Source: Dawidia soli (GTDB taxonomy: Bacteria; Bacteroidota; Bacteroidia; Cytophagales; Cyclobacteriaceae). From it: 64,000 nt of DNA. The stretch spans positions 124,001 to 188,000 of the forward strand of contig NZ_JAHESC010000001.1 of the NCBI RefSeq assembly GCF_018598185.1. Reading direction: 5' to 3'. This document shows positions 55,790 to 64,000 of this stretch, one piece after another; position 1 is the stretch's first letter, and each line of letters starts with the position of its first letter. Both the position numbers and the translations under genes were made by a program. The notes beneath the pieces are model-generated. The model worked only from the letters and a program-made list of their open reading frames with translations, was not told the origin of the DNA and did no database searches.

Positions 55790-55894
55790 TTACCTTCCTT
55801 TGCGGAATATGGCCTTGAATATCAGGATAAAAGCGATTCCCCCGATGCACATCACAAGCAGTACTTCGGGGGTTATTTGGTTGACGGCGTGCAT
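55790..55894 (-). CDS. 34-residue membrane micro-protein, hypothetical
   Basis: A 35-codon frame opens with ATG at 55894 and ends with TAA at 55790. The product starts MHAVNQITPE. A hydrophobic helix follows (VLLVMCIGGIAFILIF), and the tail is basic (KAIFRKGR), as in many small inner-membrane proteins. It lies between the SMP-30-like and DUF2807-type genes on the same strand. Coding is suggested by the TM-plus-basic-tail pattern, but at this length it is not proven. A 7-bp inverted repeat CCCCCGA/TCGGGGG sits within it (55839-55845 with 55866-55872). Confidence 0.5.
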   Translation of the reverse strand: MHAVNQITPEVLLVMCIGGIAFILIFKAIFRKGR

Positions 55895-55945
55895 CCGGAA
55901 GAAGCGATTTTAAGGTATAGTCAGTAAAGTGTAGTGGTTACAACA

Positions 55946-56941
55946 CTAGTCCCGCAAATGTACGCGTACGACGTGCATATCCGCGGTCATAAACAGGGTT
56001 TTCTCATCGGCCGTCAGGGCGCAGTTGGACACCGGCACCGGCATTTTGATCTTGCCCAGCACTTTTCCGGCGCTGTTGAAGATCCAGAGGCCGCCGGGGC
56101 CGCTGGCAAAGATGTTGCCCTGCTTGTCTACCTTCAGTCCGTCGGGCAGGCCTTGTTCGGAGGACGCTGCTTTCGTGGCGTCGTAGAAAATGCGGGCGTT
56201 TACGATCGAGTCGTCTTCGGCAATGTCAAAGGCGTACCAGATCGCTTTCTTCGAGTCGGAGTTGGCCACGATGAAGGTCTTGCCACCCGGCAGGAAGGCG
56301 ATGCCGTTGGGGCGGGTAAGCGAGTCTACCGCGACCGTGGTCTTGCCGTGCGACATGCGGTATACGCCGTTGATCGGCGTCTCTTTTGCACTGTCGGTAT
56401 CGGCCTGGGTCAGCAGGCCGTAGGGGGGATCGGTAAAGTATAGGTCGCCGTTGGGGCGATAGACGGCATCGTTGGGACTGCTGAGCTTTTTGCCGCCGAT
56501 CGTGTCGGACAGGGTCACAAAGTTGGGCTGCGGGTTGTTGAGCGGTGCGGCCATCATGGCCACGCGGCGGTCGCCGTGCTGGCAGAGCACCAGTTTTCCA
56601 TCCAGGCTAAGCGTTAGGCCGTTGGAGCCCATCTCGCCGCCGCGGGGTGTCTCGCCGGTATAGCCGGAGGGTGTGAGGTATACGGAGACTCCTTTGCCCT
56701 CCGACCACTGGTGAATGGTGTTGGTGGGCACGTCTGAGAAGATCAGGGTCTTGGTCTCTTCCAGCCAGAGGGGGCCTTCGCTCCACTCGAAACCGGAGGC
56801 GATCACTTCGGGCTGCGTGCCGCGTTGTAAAATGGCGTCCAGGCCGGGGTCAAGACGTTCTACGGTGCCGATGGGACCGGTTTCTTTGGAGGTACAGGCT
56901 GCCAGGAGAAAAAACATAGCGGACAGGGTTGCGTATTTCAT
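55946..56941 (-). CDS. SMP-30/gluconolactonase-like lipoprotein
   Basis: The 331-residue protein has a clear lipobox (FFLLAAC, Cys16). The six-bladed propeller of SMP-30/gluconolaconase proteins follows: SEGPLWLEETKTLIFSDVP, MGSNGLTLSLDGKLVLCQHG, SSPNDAVYRPNGDLYFTDPP and LPDGLKVDKQGNIFASGPGG. The metal-site Glu, Asn and Asp are in these motifs. It would hydrolyse a lactone in the periplasm or at the outer membrane; the sugar substrate is unknown. Confidence 0.92.
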   Translation of the reverse strand: MKYATLSAMFFLLAACTSKETGPIGTVERLDPGLDAILQRGTQPEVIASGFEWSEGPLWLEETKTLIFSDVPTNTIHQWSEGKGVSVYLTPSGYTGETPRGGEMGSNGLTLSLDGKLVLCQHGDRRVAMMAAPLNNPQPNFVTLSDTIGGKKLSSPNDAVYRPNGDLYFTDPPYGLLTQADTDSAKETPINGVYRMSHGKTTVAVDSLTRPNGIAFLPGGKTFIVANSDSKKAIWYAFDIAEDDSIVNARIFYDATKAASSEQGLPDGLKVDKQGNIFASGPGGLWIFNSAGKVLGKIKMPVPVSNCALTADEKTLFMTADMHVVRVHLRD

Positions 56942-57056
56942 ACAGGCTAAGGTTAGGCATCAAACGATTGTTCCGGTAAAGTTAACGTGATCGCCATATC
57001 GTCCAAGGGGTGGGCAGGTTTTTTACGCCGGGCCGTGATCTTCGGGGGTTTGTGCT

Positions 57057-57064
57057 TACTTTTG
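57057..57064 (+). promoter_or_regulatory. Candidate -7 box TACTTTTG of the flippase operon
   Basis: TACTTTTG fits TAnnTTTG and lies 19 bp before the GTG start at 57084. No clear -33 element is seen. Confidence 0.5.
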
Positions 57065-57083
57065 CCCGCTATACTTCGGCACC

Positions 57084-58532
57084 GTGCGCATCAGTAAAGG
57101 CTTTATCAAGAGTTCGTTGATCTATACCGTGGCAGGCATGCTGCCCATGGCCAGCGCGGTGATCCTCATGCCGTTCTACATCCAGTACCTGTCCACCGAC
57201 CTGTACGGGGTGGGTATGGTCTGCCTGGCGTTCTCGGCCCTGGTGCAGATCCTGGCGTCCTACAGCTTCGACACGTCCCTGTATGTAAATTATCATGAGC
57301 TGAAGCACGATGCCGCGCGCCTGCGCATGTATGTCAGCTCGGCGTTTATCTTTATGCTGATGCTGGGCGTCGTGCTCATGCTGTTCTTTGCGCTGAGCGG
57401 TGAGTTCCTCTTCACGTACTTCATCAAGAAGAAACAACTTTCGTTTTATCCTTACGGGCTGATCTCGGTAGGCATCGGGGTGTTCCAGGCGATCTTCAAG
57501 GTGCACAGTAACCTGCTGCAGACACGCGAGAAGTCGGAGACATACCTGTGGGCCAACGTCATCAACTTTACGATCATTGCCGTGACGTCGGTCACCGGCA
57601 TGGTCCTTTTTCCGGATACGCTGATCGGCCCCCTGGGCGGCCGGCTGCTGTCGGGCGGGCTCATGACGGCGTGGGTACTCGTGCGCGTGTTCCGCGCGTA
57701 CGGATGGCATTTCAAAAGCCCCTGGCTGCAGACCTCCGCCCGGTTTAACGCCCTGGCGTTTGTATACCAGGTGCTGCAATGGGTGATCAACTATTTCGAC
57801 AAAATGCTGATCCCCATCTACCTCACGTTTTCGGCGGTCGGGATCTATGACTTTGCCACCAAGTGCCTGGTGCCGGTCGAGCTTACGCTCAACGGACTGA
57901 ACAGCACCATCGGCCCCAAGGTGGTACAGCGCATGAACGAGCAGAAGGTCAAGACCGCCACGCCGGAGATCAACCGGTACTACTACGGGCTGGTGTCGGT
58001 CATCCTGCTGATGTTGTGCCTGTCGATCGCCTTCATACCGTGGATCGTCGACCTGTTTGTGAAAAAGAGCGGGTATGCAGCCGCGTTGCCCTATATACCG
58101 TTCATTGCCGTGGTCTTTATCTTCCGGGCGATGCGCCTGTATTTTGTCACACCGTATACCATCCTGAAGAAGATGGGCACGCTTACCGCCATCAACGTGT
58201 TTGTCTCGGCGCTGAAGATCGGCCTGATGGTAGGGCTCATCGCCCAGTGGCAGCTGTACGGCGTGGTGGCGTCGGCGGTAGTAGCGTATGCGGTCGAGCT
58301 CGTACTGCTGTGGTATAATCTGAAGGATGATTACACGATGCGCTTCAATGCGTTTAAATTATTTATTGCGCCGCTGCTGATGTTTGTCGTCATCGTGGTG
58401 GGCGAGCCCCTGCTGGGCGTGCATTATCCGCTGCCGGTACACCTGGGCTATGGCGTGTTGTGCGCGGGATTGTTGTACGTGGCATACCGCAACGAAGTAA
58501 AACTGATCGATCCATTTAAAATAATAAAATAA
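57084..58532 (+). CDS. Oligosaccharide flippase / MOP-type membrane exporter
   Basis: The 482-residue polytopic protein has about 12-14 TM helices. It starts at a GTG (MRISKGFIKSSLIYTVAGML). The N-terminus PMASAVILMPFYIQYLSTDLYG is typical of the Wzx-like branch of the MOP superfamily, which flips lipid-linked glycans. The gene is followed after 2 bp by an asparagine-synthetase-like gene. No glycosyltransferases are next to it, so the cargo is unclear. Confidence 0.9.
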   Translation: MRISKGFIKSSLIYTVAGMLPMASAVILMPFYIQYLSTDLYGVGMVCLAFSALVQILASYSFDTSLYVNYHELKHDAARLRMYVSSAFIFMLMLGVVLMLFFALSGEFLFTYFIKKKQLSFYPYGLISVGIGVFQAIFKVHSNLLQTREKSETYLWANVINFTIIAVTSVTGMVLFPDTLIGPLGGRLLSGGLMTAWVLVRVFRAYGWHFKSPWLQTSARFNALAFVYQVLQWVINYFDKMLIPIYLTFSAVGIYDFATKCLVPVELTLNGLNSTIGPKVVQRMNEQKVKTATPEINRYYYGLVSVILLMLCLSIAFIPWIVDLFVKKSGYAAALPYIPFIAVVFIFRAMRLYFVTPYTILKKMGTLTAINVFVSALKIGLMVGLIAQWQLYGVVASAVVAYAVELVLLWYNLKDDYTMRFNAFKLFIAPLLMFVVIVVGEPLLGVHYPLPVHLGYGVLCAGLLYVAYRNEVKLIDPFKIIK

Positions 58533-58534
58533 CG

Positions 58535-60292
58535 ATGGCCGGATTTGTAGGCGCCTGTAGTCGTGCATTGTCTGTCACCGACGCGTCCGTGGCCCGCGCC
58601 GCGCAGGAAACGGTATATTCCCCCAAAGCTACCGCGGCCCCGGTGTTTACGGATCACGCGCTGATCGTGCACCGGTCGTACTTCGGCTTTTTAGAGACGA
58701 CACGCCAGCAGGCGCAAGCCGGAGGTCTGCACGTCTGGGTCGATGGTGAGATATACAATCAGCCGGAGCTGTCCACCGCACCCGGAGAGGCATTTGCCGA
58801 CACGCTCCTGCAACACTACCGCGACGGCCGCCTGGAACAACTGCTGGCCCGCGTGGATGGGGTATTCGTTGCCTTGCTATACGACACCGACCGCCGCCAG
58901 CTGCACGTCATGGCGGACCGCTACGGCCTGCGCCCCTTTTACCTGTATCATGGCCAGGGCCATCTGCTCTTCGGCGCCGAAGTAAAGTGTTTTCTCGAGC
59001 TCGAAACGTTCACACCGCGCATCCGGCGGGATATGGTCGACAGCTTTATGCATCTGGAGCATTTCCTGGGCGACACCACCTGGTTCGAGGGCGTATGGGT
59101 AGCGGCCCCGTCTACGTGGTATACCTACTCGCTGGACGACGACAGCCTGCGGCAGAAGCGTTATTGGACCTGGGCCTCGATGAAGCCCGTGTCGCTGACG
59201 CTGGACGAAGCCGCCGAAGAAATGGGCATGCTGCTGGACCAGGCCAACAAGTCGCGCGCGATGCAGGACGGCTACACGGTGGGCGTGGCATTGAGCGGGG
59301 GTATGGACTCCCGCGCGATCCTTGCCGCGGTGCACCGGCAGCATCCGCCCACGTATACGTTTGGCATAGAGGGCAGCGCGGATGTGGCGGTGGCCAGACA
59401 GGTCGTGGCGGTGGCGGGTGTGAATCACATCGCCTACGACACACATGTGGATCACTGGCTGGAACGGCGCTTCAGCGGTATCTGGAAGACCGACGGCATG
59501 TTTAACATGTACCACATGCACTACTCGCACCTCATGGACAAGATCGCCGCCGTGATGGACGTAAACCTGAGCGGCTTCCTGGGCGACGCCGTGATCGGGG
59601 GTACGTACCTCAGCAAAAAGGGCAAGACCTTCATGAGCCAACGCATCAATGCCGACGTTGCCAGACACTATTACGGTCCCTACCATACCCAGTGTGACCT
59701 GAACGATTCCTTCTTCGACCTCGACAAAGTAGACCCGTACCTGTTTTATAACCGGGGCCGCCGCATGATCGGCATGGGCGCCGAAGAGGCGGCGAAGATC
59801 ATACCGCAGCGCGTGCCGTTCATGGACAACAAGCTCATGGCGTTGTCGTACGGTCTGCCGGACGAATACCGTGCTCACAGCCGCGTATATTATCGTGCGC
59901 TGCTGCGTAAATACCCGGAGTTCTACAAGGCCATACCCAACGCTTCTTCCGGCGTGCCGCTCGTGGAGCATCCTACGCTGGCCTATACGCTGCGCAAGAA
60001 ATATAACAAGCTGGTATATGCCGTGAAGTACAAACTGGGCATCCCGACCTCGTACACCGACGTATACAACTGGATCAAGGTGCCCGAAACCGCTGCCGCG
60101 ATCCGGCAACTGCTCGATCGTAAAACGGCGTTGTATGCACAATACACATCGGATGACTACGTCGCGAAGTTCCTGGAGCCGCACGTACAGGGCAAGCATA
60201 ACTATATGAAGCAGGTTATGGGTGCGGTGACAGTGGAGATCTGGTTGCAGCAGGTATTTAATAAGAAATACCGGCGGTACGAAGCGAAGTAA
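58535..60292 (+). CDS. Asparagine-synthetase-like protein lacking the nucleophilic Cys
   Basis: This 585-residue protein has the two-domain layout of glutamine-dependent asparagine synthetases. The N-terminal glutamine amidotransferase-like part (1-195) includes GVFVALLYDTDRRQLHVMAD and RYGLRPFYLY. The C-terminal synthetase part has the PP-loop SGGMDS at 254-259. Residue 2 is Ala (MAGFVGAC), not the Cys that serves as nucleophile in active AsnB, so it cannot use glutamine in the normal way. It may use free ammonia or another amine, or form an amide on a different substrate, as beta-lactam-synthetase-type relatives do. It is coupled to the flippase gene by a 2-bp gap. Confidence 0.9.
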   Translation: MAGFVGACSRALSVTDASVARAAQETVYSPKATAAPVFTDHALIVHRSYFGFLETTRQQAQAGGLHVWVDGEIYNQPELSTAPGEAFADTLLQHYRDGRLEQLLARVDGVFVALLYDTDRRQLHVMADRYGLRPFYLYHGQGHLLFGAEVKCFLELETFTPRIRRDMVDSFMHLEHFLGDTTWFEGVWVAAPSTWYTYSLDDDSLRQKRYWTWASMKPVSLTLDEAAEEMGMLLDQANKSRAMQDGYTVGVALSGGMDSRAILAAVHRQHPPTYTFGIEGSADVAVARQVVAVAGVNHIAYDTHVDHWLERRFSGIWKTDGMFNMYHMHYSHLMDKIAAVMDVNLSGFLGDAVIGGTYLSKKGKTFMSQRINADVARHYYGPYHTQCDLNDSFFDLDKVDPYLFYNRGRRMIGMGAEEAAKIIPQRVPFMDNKLMALSYGLPDEYRAHSRVYYRALLRKYPEFYKAIPNASSGVPLVEHPTLAYTLRKKYNKLVYAVKYKLGIPTSYTDVYNWIKVPETAAAIRQLLDRKTALYAQYTSDDYVAKFLEPHVQGKHNYMKQVMGAVTVEIWLQQVFNKKYRRYEAK

Positions 60293-60312
60293 ACAACCTC
60301 AACAAAAAGTCT

Positions 60313-60507
60313 ATGAACGGAACCATACGCGCGAACATAAAGCCCGGCAGCCATGTGAAGATCGTCCTGAAGAAGGATCAGAAGACGGGCACGCTCACAG
60401 AAGGCATTGTGAAAGACCTGTTGACATCCGCGCCGAAACATCACCGCGGGATTAAGGTGCGGCTGCAGGACGGGCAGATCGGCCGCGTGCAGGAGATCCT
60501 GGAATAA
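60313..60507 (+). CDS. YwbE-family protein (64 aa)
   Basis: This is a 64-residue basic protein of the YwbE/DUF2196 type (IKPGSHVKIVLKKDQKTGTL, then TEGIVKDLLT and HHRGIKVRLQDGQIGRVQ). It is a small SH3-like beta-barrel with unknown role. It lies 20 bp after the asparagine-synthetase-like gene and 11 bp before the J-domain-like gene, so all may share a transcript. Confidence 0.93.
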   Translation: MNGTIRANIKPGSHVKIVLKKDQKTGTLTEGIVKDLLTSAPKHHRGIKVRLQDGQIGRVQEILE

Positions 60508-60518
60508 TACGGTTTGCC

Positions 60519-61223
60519 ATGTCTACGCCTGTTCACCCCGCGCATCTAGCTGAACCTCCCGAAGGGCTGGAGCAGGAGGTGCTGCGACTGGAGGCTGAAC
60601 TGCAACGGGCGGAGGCGACGCTGAACGCCTTTGAGCAGGCGGTGCGTGCGCAGCTGGGGGAGCAGATCCGGCAGATACGCGTCCTGACAGCGGTATATAA
60701 AGCCCGGAAGGCTGCGAAGAAAGAGAAGCGGCGCGAGCAGAAGCGCAGGGGAAAAAACTATAAAGAACCGCAGGGCCTGCTGCGGCCCCAGGAGACGCGG
60801 GAAGACGACGCGCCGGTTGGCGACGGCCCGGCCGAGTTAAAGCGGCTGTACCGCGAGGCGATTGTACAGGTGCATCCCGATAAGTTTCCCGAAGCGAGCG
60901 AAGCGGAGGGACGGCAGGCGGCGGCGTTGACGACGCATTTGAATGCGTTATACGAACGTGGTGATCTCGAAGCGCTGCGCGATTTTCATGAGCACATCCT
61001 GGGCGAACAGCCATTGCGGCATACGCCGTATGCCGTGGCGGGAAATGCTACGCGCAATTTCCTACTGCATAAGAAGGAGCAGCTGGCAGCGGCATTGGAA
61101 GCGTTGCTTCAGTCGCAGAGCTATCAACTGGCTGTTGAGCCTGATCGTGGTAAGTTGATGGATGAATTGCGGGAGCAGTTTGTACAGCGGATTGCGCAGT
61201 TGACGAAAAGGACGAGGCAATAA
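60519..61223 (+). CDS. J-domain-like protein with coiled-coil N-terminus
   Basis: The 234-residue protein has an N-terminal coiled coil (18-60), a basic linker (KARKAAKKEKRREQKRRGKN), and then a J-domain-like section. In that section LKRLYREAIVQVHPDK (about 107-122) contains the HPD tripeptide at 119-121, which stimulates Hsp70. There is no Gly/Phe or zinc region. It is likely a DnaK co-chaperone or an adaptor with a degenerate J domain; the client is unknown. Confidence 0.75.
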   Translation: MSTPVHPAHLAEPPEGLEQEVLRLEAELQRAEATLNAFEQAVRAQLGEQIRQIRVLTAVYKARKAAKKEKRREQKRRGKNYKEPQGLLRPQETREDDAPVGDGPAELKRLYREAIVQVHPDKFPEASEAEGRQAAALTTHLNALYERGDLEALRDFHEHILGEQPLRHTPYAVAGNATRNFLLHKKEQLAAALEALLQSQSYQLAVEPDRGKLMDELREQFVQRIAQLTKRTRQ

Positions 61224-61300
61224 TACATCTGCCCGCCAGTCAAAGACTGGCAACCGGGTAGGCACAAGTTCCGCGCTGCGCGCTAAACTGGCGCCAGTGG

Positions 61301-62410
61301 CTATGAAGCCGTTGCATTCTCCCTCGTCTCTTCCTGATATACCGGCGTCAGCCGCGTGGACACAACCGTGATCACGACAGCCAATGTCAGCAGCACGCCC
61401 GCACAAATAAACACGTTCGTCGTTCCTGCGAAAAAATCACCGGAGGCGTAGATCGAGAGGATCTGGATGACCGAGAATGGCATCGAGCAAGCCAATATGT
61501 TCATGGCAAAGTCCTGGTCGAAGGTCTTTACTGCATTGTTCGCTTCCAGCCGGCTTACGGCGGCCATGTGTGCGCAGGGCCAGAAGCTGCAGGCACTTTG
61601 GGGGAAGACCACGATCAGAAGGATGGTTGGGATATCGTTTACCGGAAACAACAGCAACAATATACCACTGATCAAATACGCTACGCCGGAGCGAAAGAAC
61701 AGAAATGAGAAGATCGTGCGGACCTGTTCCCAGGTGAGGCGCATGGACATGCCGATGAATAAAAGGACCAGGGGTGTCATCATGACGCTGAGCCGGTCGA
61801 TGCTCAGGCGGATGAATTCCGGGAAGGCGTCGTAGCCGAGGCCGAGGCCCAGCATGGTCAGGGCGGTGACGATTACGATGTTCACAGGTTCGTTTACGAG
61901 GGAAAGGAGAAGGTCTTTTATTTTACTGCGGCCATTGGCGGTGTGGTGTTTGTTGTTTTCGTAGTACCACTTCATGGCGATGGTGTAGGAGATGATGAGG
62001 ACGAAGATCTTGTTTCCGACGTCGGCCAGGGCGGCCATTGCCAGCGGGCCTTGTCCGCTATACTCCATGATGAACGGAAAACAGGAAAGGCCCGGTGCCA
62101 GGGAGGGGATGAGCATGATCAAGGTGCGATATTGATTTACCGGAATGTTGAATACCGGTCGGAGCGGCAGCTTGTCGATGAGCAGGTGCATGATGATGTT
62201 AAAGCCCAGGGATAGAATGGGGATGACGACGAGATCGGATTTAAAGTCGATCTGGAGCAGGGCGATGAAGATGGTGGCCGGCAGGGCCAGGCTCAGGATC
62301 AGGGTTCTGATGCCGTCGCGCTGATCTTTACTCCTGATCTTGTTTCGGAACAGGTAGCCGATGAGGATCAACAGCAGTAACGATATGGTCTTGGTGGTGG
62401 CAGTGCTCAT
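61301..62410 (-). CDS. AEC-family transporter (auxin efflux carrier-like)
   Basis: The 369-residue membrane protein has about 10 TM helices in two inverted halves. Typical features are RTLILSLALPATIFIALLQI in helix 2 and MMTPLVLLFIGMSMRL in the second half. AEC proteins export or import small organic acids or related anions. It is a single gene. The 62411-62534 gap upstream holds a GC-rich imperfect hairpin but no clear promoter. Confidence 0.9.
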   Translation of the reverse strand: MSTATTKTISLLLLILIGYLFRNKIRSKDQRDGIRTLILSLALPATIFIALLQIDFKSDLVVIPILSLGFNIIMHLLIDKLPLRPVFNIPVNQYRTLIMLIPSLAPGLSCFPFIMEYSGQGPLAMAALADVGNKIFVLIISYTIAMKWYYENNKHHTANGRSKIKDLLLSLVNEPVNIVIVTALTMLGLGLGYDAFPEFIRLSIDRLSVMMTPLVLLFIGMSMRLTWEQVRTIFSFLFFRSGVAYLISGILLLLFPVNDIPTILLIVVFPQSACSFWPCAHMAAVSRLEANNAVKTFDQDFAMNILACSMPFSVIQILSIYASGDFFAGTTNVFICAGVLLTLAVVITVVSTRLTPVYQEETRENATAS

Positions 62411-62534
62411 GCGTAAAGTCTTCTCGGAATAGTGATGGAAATAGATAGACAGGGCGACGGTTATTACCGCCGCCGCCCTTTACCGGAGACGATCCGCTCC
62501 GGTTGGATCGTGCCCCGGCCGTGCAGCTTTTTTG

Positions 62535-63719
62535 TTAGCTGACGATTTCGTTGAGTGTTTTGACAAAGAGCTTGAGCTCGTCCATCGTGCCGACGCTCAC
62601 ACGCCCGTACGGCTTGCCGTGAATGTCATAGCCCCGTATGCCCACGCCTTTGGCCAGCATGCCATCCATCATTTGCCTGACGGGCATTTGCAGCGGGAAC
62701 AATACAAAGCTGGTATACGACGGAATGGGATTGAGCCCGGCTTTCTTCAGCTCCTGGAATACATACTCGCGGTTCTTTTTATTGTTCGCGCGGGTGAAGA
62801 GCTGAAACTCGGTGTCTTGCAAGCTGGCCAGCGCGCCTTCGAGCGATGTTACGCTGATGCCCATTTCGGTGCGGACCAGGTCCTGGATCATCTTGACACG
62901 CTCGGGCTTGGCGATCATATAACCAATGCGCAGGCCCGCCATGCCGTGGATCTTGGAGAATGTACGGCTGATGATCACATCGTGCCCTTCTTTGACCAGG
63001 TTTACGGCGGTTTGAGATTCGGGTACATCGAGCAGCTCGAGGTAGGCTTCGTCGATGAAGACCGGCGCCTTAGGGGCTACCTGGCGGCAGAAGGTCTGGA
63101 TCTCGGCAATCGGCGTGAGCGTACCCGTGGGATTGTTAGGATTGCAAATATAGACCAGCTTCGTCTGCGCATCGACAGCGCCCGCCATGGCGGTCAGGTC
63201 GTGCGCATAGTCGGCCCGCAGGGGTATATTCTTCCAGGTGGCGCCGATGGAGGTGGCCGTGTTGACGAGCGACATATAGGAAGGGTCTGCGGAGATGACG
63301 TTGCCGCCGGTGCGACAAAGGGCAAAGGCCACTTTCTCCAGCACATCGGTCGATCCCGGCGCCAGCAGAATGTTCTCCTTTGCGACGCCTTCTTTTTCGG
63401 CGACGATCTCGATCATCTTCAGACAGCTGCTGTATACATACCGATTGCCCTTGGCGGCGGCGAGCCCGATCGCCGCGACGGCTTTCTTGGAAGGGCCCCA
63501 GGGATTCTCATTAGCCAGCAAGCGGGCCTTGAGGTTTTCCATATCGGGCGGTGCTACGTGATATTGTTCGAGTAGATGATAGCTTCCTTTGAGCGGCGCC
63601 ATACCGAAGGCGGGCTTTGCCAGGAGCGATTCGGAGAGGGCCACGCCTGTGAGGATACCGCCGGCCGTTACGGTGCTGCGTTTCAACCATGTTCTTCTGC
63701 TGATACCGGAGTTTTTCAT
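62535..63719 (-). CDS. Tat-exported PLP-dependent aminotransferase (HisC-like)
   Basis: I prefer the ATG at 63719 (MKNSGISRRTWLKRSTV), because the twin-arginine signal SRRTWLK then lies at the correct position; a longer frame to 63752 adds 11 residues. The body (about 394 residues) is a fold-type I aminotransferase like histidinol-phosphate aminotransferase: LLANENPWGPS, NPNNPTGTLTP, VFIDEAYLEL, and the PLP-Lys in SRTFSKIHGMAGLRIGYM. Tat export suits a cofactor-bound enzyme. The substrate and the purpose in the periplasm are unknown. Confidence 0.9.
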   Translation of the reverse strand: MKNSGISRRTWLKRSTVTAGGILTGVALSESLLAKPAFGMAPLKGSYHLLEQYHVAPPDMENLKARLLANENPWGPSKKAVAAIGLAAAKGNRYVYSSCLKMIEIVAEKEGVAKENILLAPGSTDVLEKVAFALCRTGGNVISADPSYMSLVNTATSIGATWKNIPLRADYAHDLTAMAGAVDAQTKLVYICNPNNPTGTLTPIAEIQTFCRQVAPKAPVFIDEAYLELLDVPESQTAVNLVKEGHDVIISRTFSKIHGMAGLRIGYMIAKPERVKMIQDLVRTEMGISVTSLEGALASLQDTEFQLFTRANNKKNREYVFQELKKAGLNPIPSYTSFVLFPLQMPVRQMMDGMLAKGVGIRGYDIHGKPYGRVSVGTMDELKLFVKTLNEIVS

Positions 63720-63764
63720 GTTTTGTTCTTTTTGGTGGATGTAGGATGTCATGTTCTGGGTACG

Positions 63765-64000
63765 TTACTCGCCGATGGCGACAGGATCTGCATTCACGCC
63801 GACGTCGCCCGTCGCGATGATGTCATCATCCAATAGCACACTCACGTGCGCATCGTAGGTGTCGAGCGATTCGAAGAATTCTTTATCACTTATGATATAG
63901 AATTTGGATGTGTTGAAAGATCCCGTGGCGCCGTCGATGTCGTACAGCGGCTCGAGCTTGATAGTGGATGCTTCCGCCACGGCGCCGTCGAATATAGCAG
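63765..64000 (-). CDS. Partial gene at window edge, unrecognised
   Basis: This is the C-terminal end of a protein that starts beyond 64000; the frame is open to the edge (AIFDGAVAEASTIKL...). The visible about 78 residues are acidic with alternating beta-like segments (FNTSKFYIISDKEFFESLDT, HVSVLLDDDIIATGDVGV). No domain is recognised. It is 45 bp upstream of the aminotransferase and possibly in the same transcript. Confidence 0.6.
   Translation of the reverse strand, partial: AIFDGAVAEASTIKLEPLYDIDGATGSFNTSKFYIISDKEFFESLDTYDAHVSVLLDDDIIATGDVGVNADPVAIGE

Noticed and set aside
58877-60199. 440-codon minus-strand frame opposite the asparagine-synthetase-like gene
   Set aside because: The His/Val/Arg-rich product has no family features; it is a shadow of a GC-rich gene.
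62456-62487. GC-rich imperfect hairpin between the AEC and aminotransferase genes
   Set aside because: Needs a 3-base bulge and lacks a T-run; left uncalled.
1-64000. tRNA/rRNA genes, CRISPR arrays, insertion sequences, prophage, integrase or attachment sites
   Set aside because: None seen by eye on either strand; genes are contiguous and typical of the host, apart from the candidate cluster at 1-16134.

Overview
The window looks like a chromosomal segment of a Bacteroidota member, most likely of the order Cytophagales (a Chryseolinea/Ohtaekwangia-type soil relative is a guess). The evidence is: several TAnnTTTG promoter boxes just upstream of genes; almost no Shine-Dalgarno sequences; signal peptides ending in AQ; a PorE-like TPR/propeller/OmpA protein; very long FN3/Ig/PKD-type exported proteins; and a flexixanthin/zeaxanthin-style carotenoid operon. 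Base composition is GC-moderate and fairly even. I found no rRNA, tRNA, CRISPR array, insertion sequence or prophage.

Layout. 1-16134 (minus): six co-directional genes, read from 16134 downward. They encode an ATP/ADP-translocase-like membrane protein with HEAT repeats and a cNMP-type domain, a triple TIR-like/DUF4062-like protein, a membrane-anchored nSTAND1 NTPase with WD40 repeats, an outer-membrane barrel with a TPR-like N-terminus, a propeller lipoprotein and a giant secreted FN3/Ig/PKD protein that runs off the window. Three of the junctions overlap or leave only 2 bp. This is the best candidate here for an undescribed envelope-spanning signalling or conflict system. 16459-18846: PorE-like protein and terminator. 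18869-24105: a small orphan gene, a GNAT/deacetylase-like pair, a di-haem cytochrome c and a ceramidase-like hydrolase. 24151-26625: HrpB helicase. 26744-32921: a TetR-TolC-adaptor-RND pump operon. 33297-37653: PAP2 phosphatase, then NDH-2 and Kup as a pair. 38046-38792: coiled-coil lipoprotein.

38862-46333: a light-response region. A CarH/LitR-type MerR-B12 regulator lies upstream of an eight-gene operon that opens with an ECF sigma factor and continues with crtI, crtB, idi, a photolyase, an SRPBCC protein, crtZ and a lycopene cyclase. All internal gaps are 6 bp or less. A well-formed Bacteroidota promoter lies in front of the sigma gene and a bidirectional terminator closes the operon.

46439-64000: a ligase-associated-type Lhr helicase and an RRM protein; a GH20 hexosaminidase/NagX-like pair; a Crp-like regulator followed by an AhpD-like protein; a DUF2807-type gene broken by one in-frame TAG; a 34-residue membrane micro-ORF; an SMP-30-like lipoprotein; a flippase coupled to an asparagine-synthetase-like protein that lacks the nucleophilic Cys; a YwbE-like protein; a J-domain-like protein; an AEC transporter; a Tat-exported HisC-like aminotransferase; and the C-terminal end of an unidentified protein cut by the window edge.
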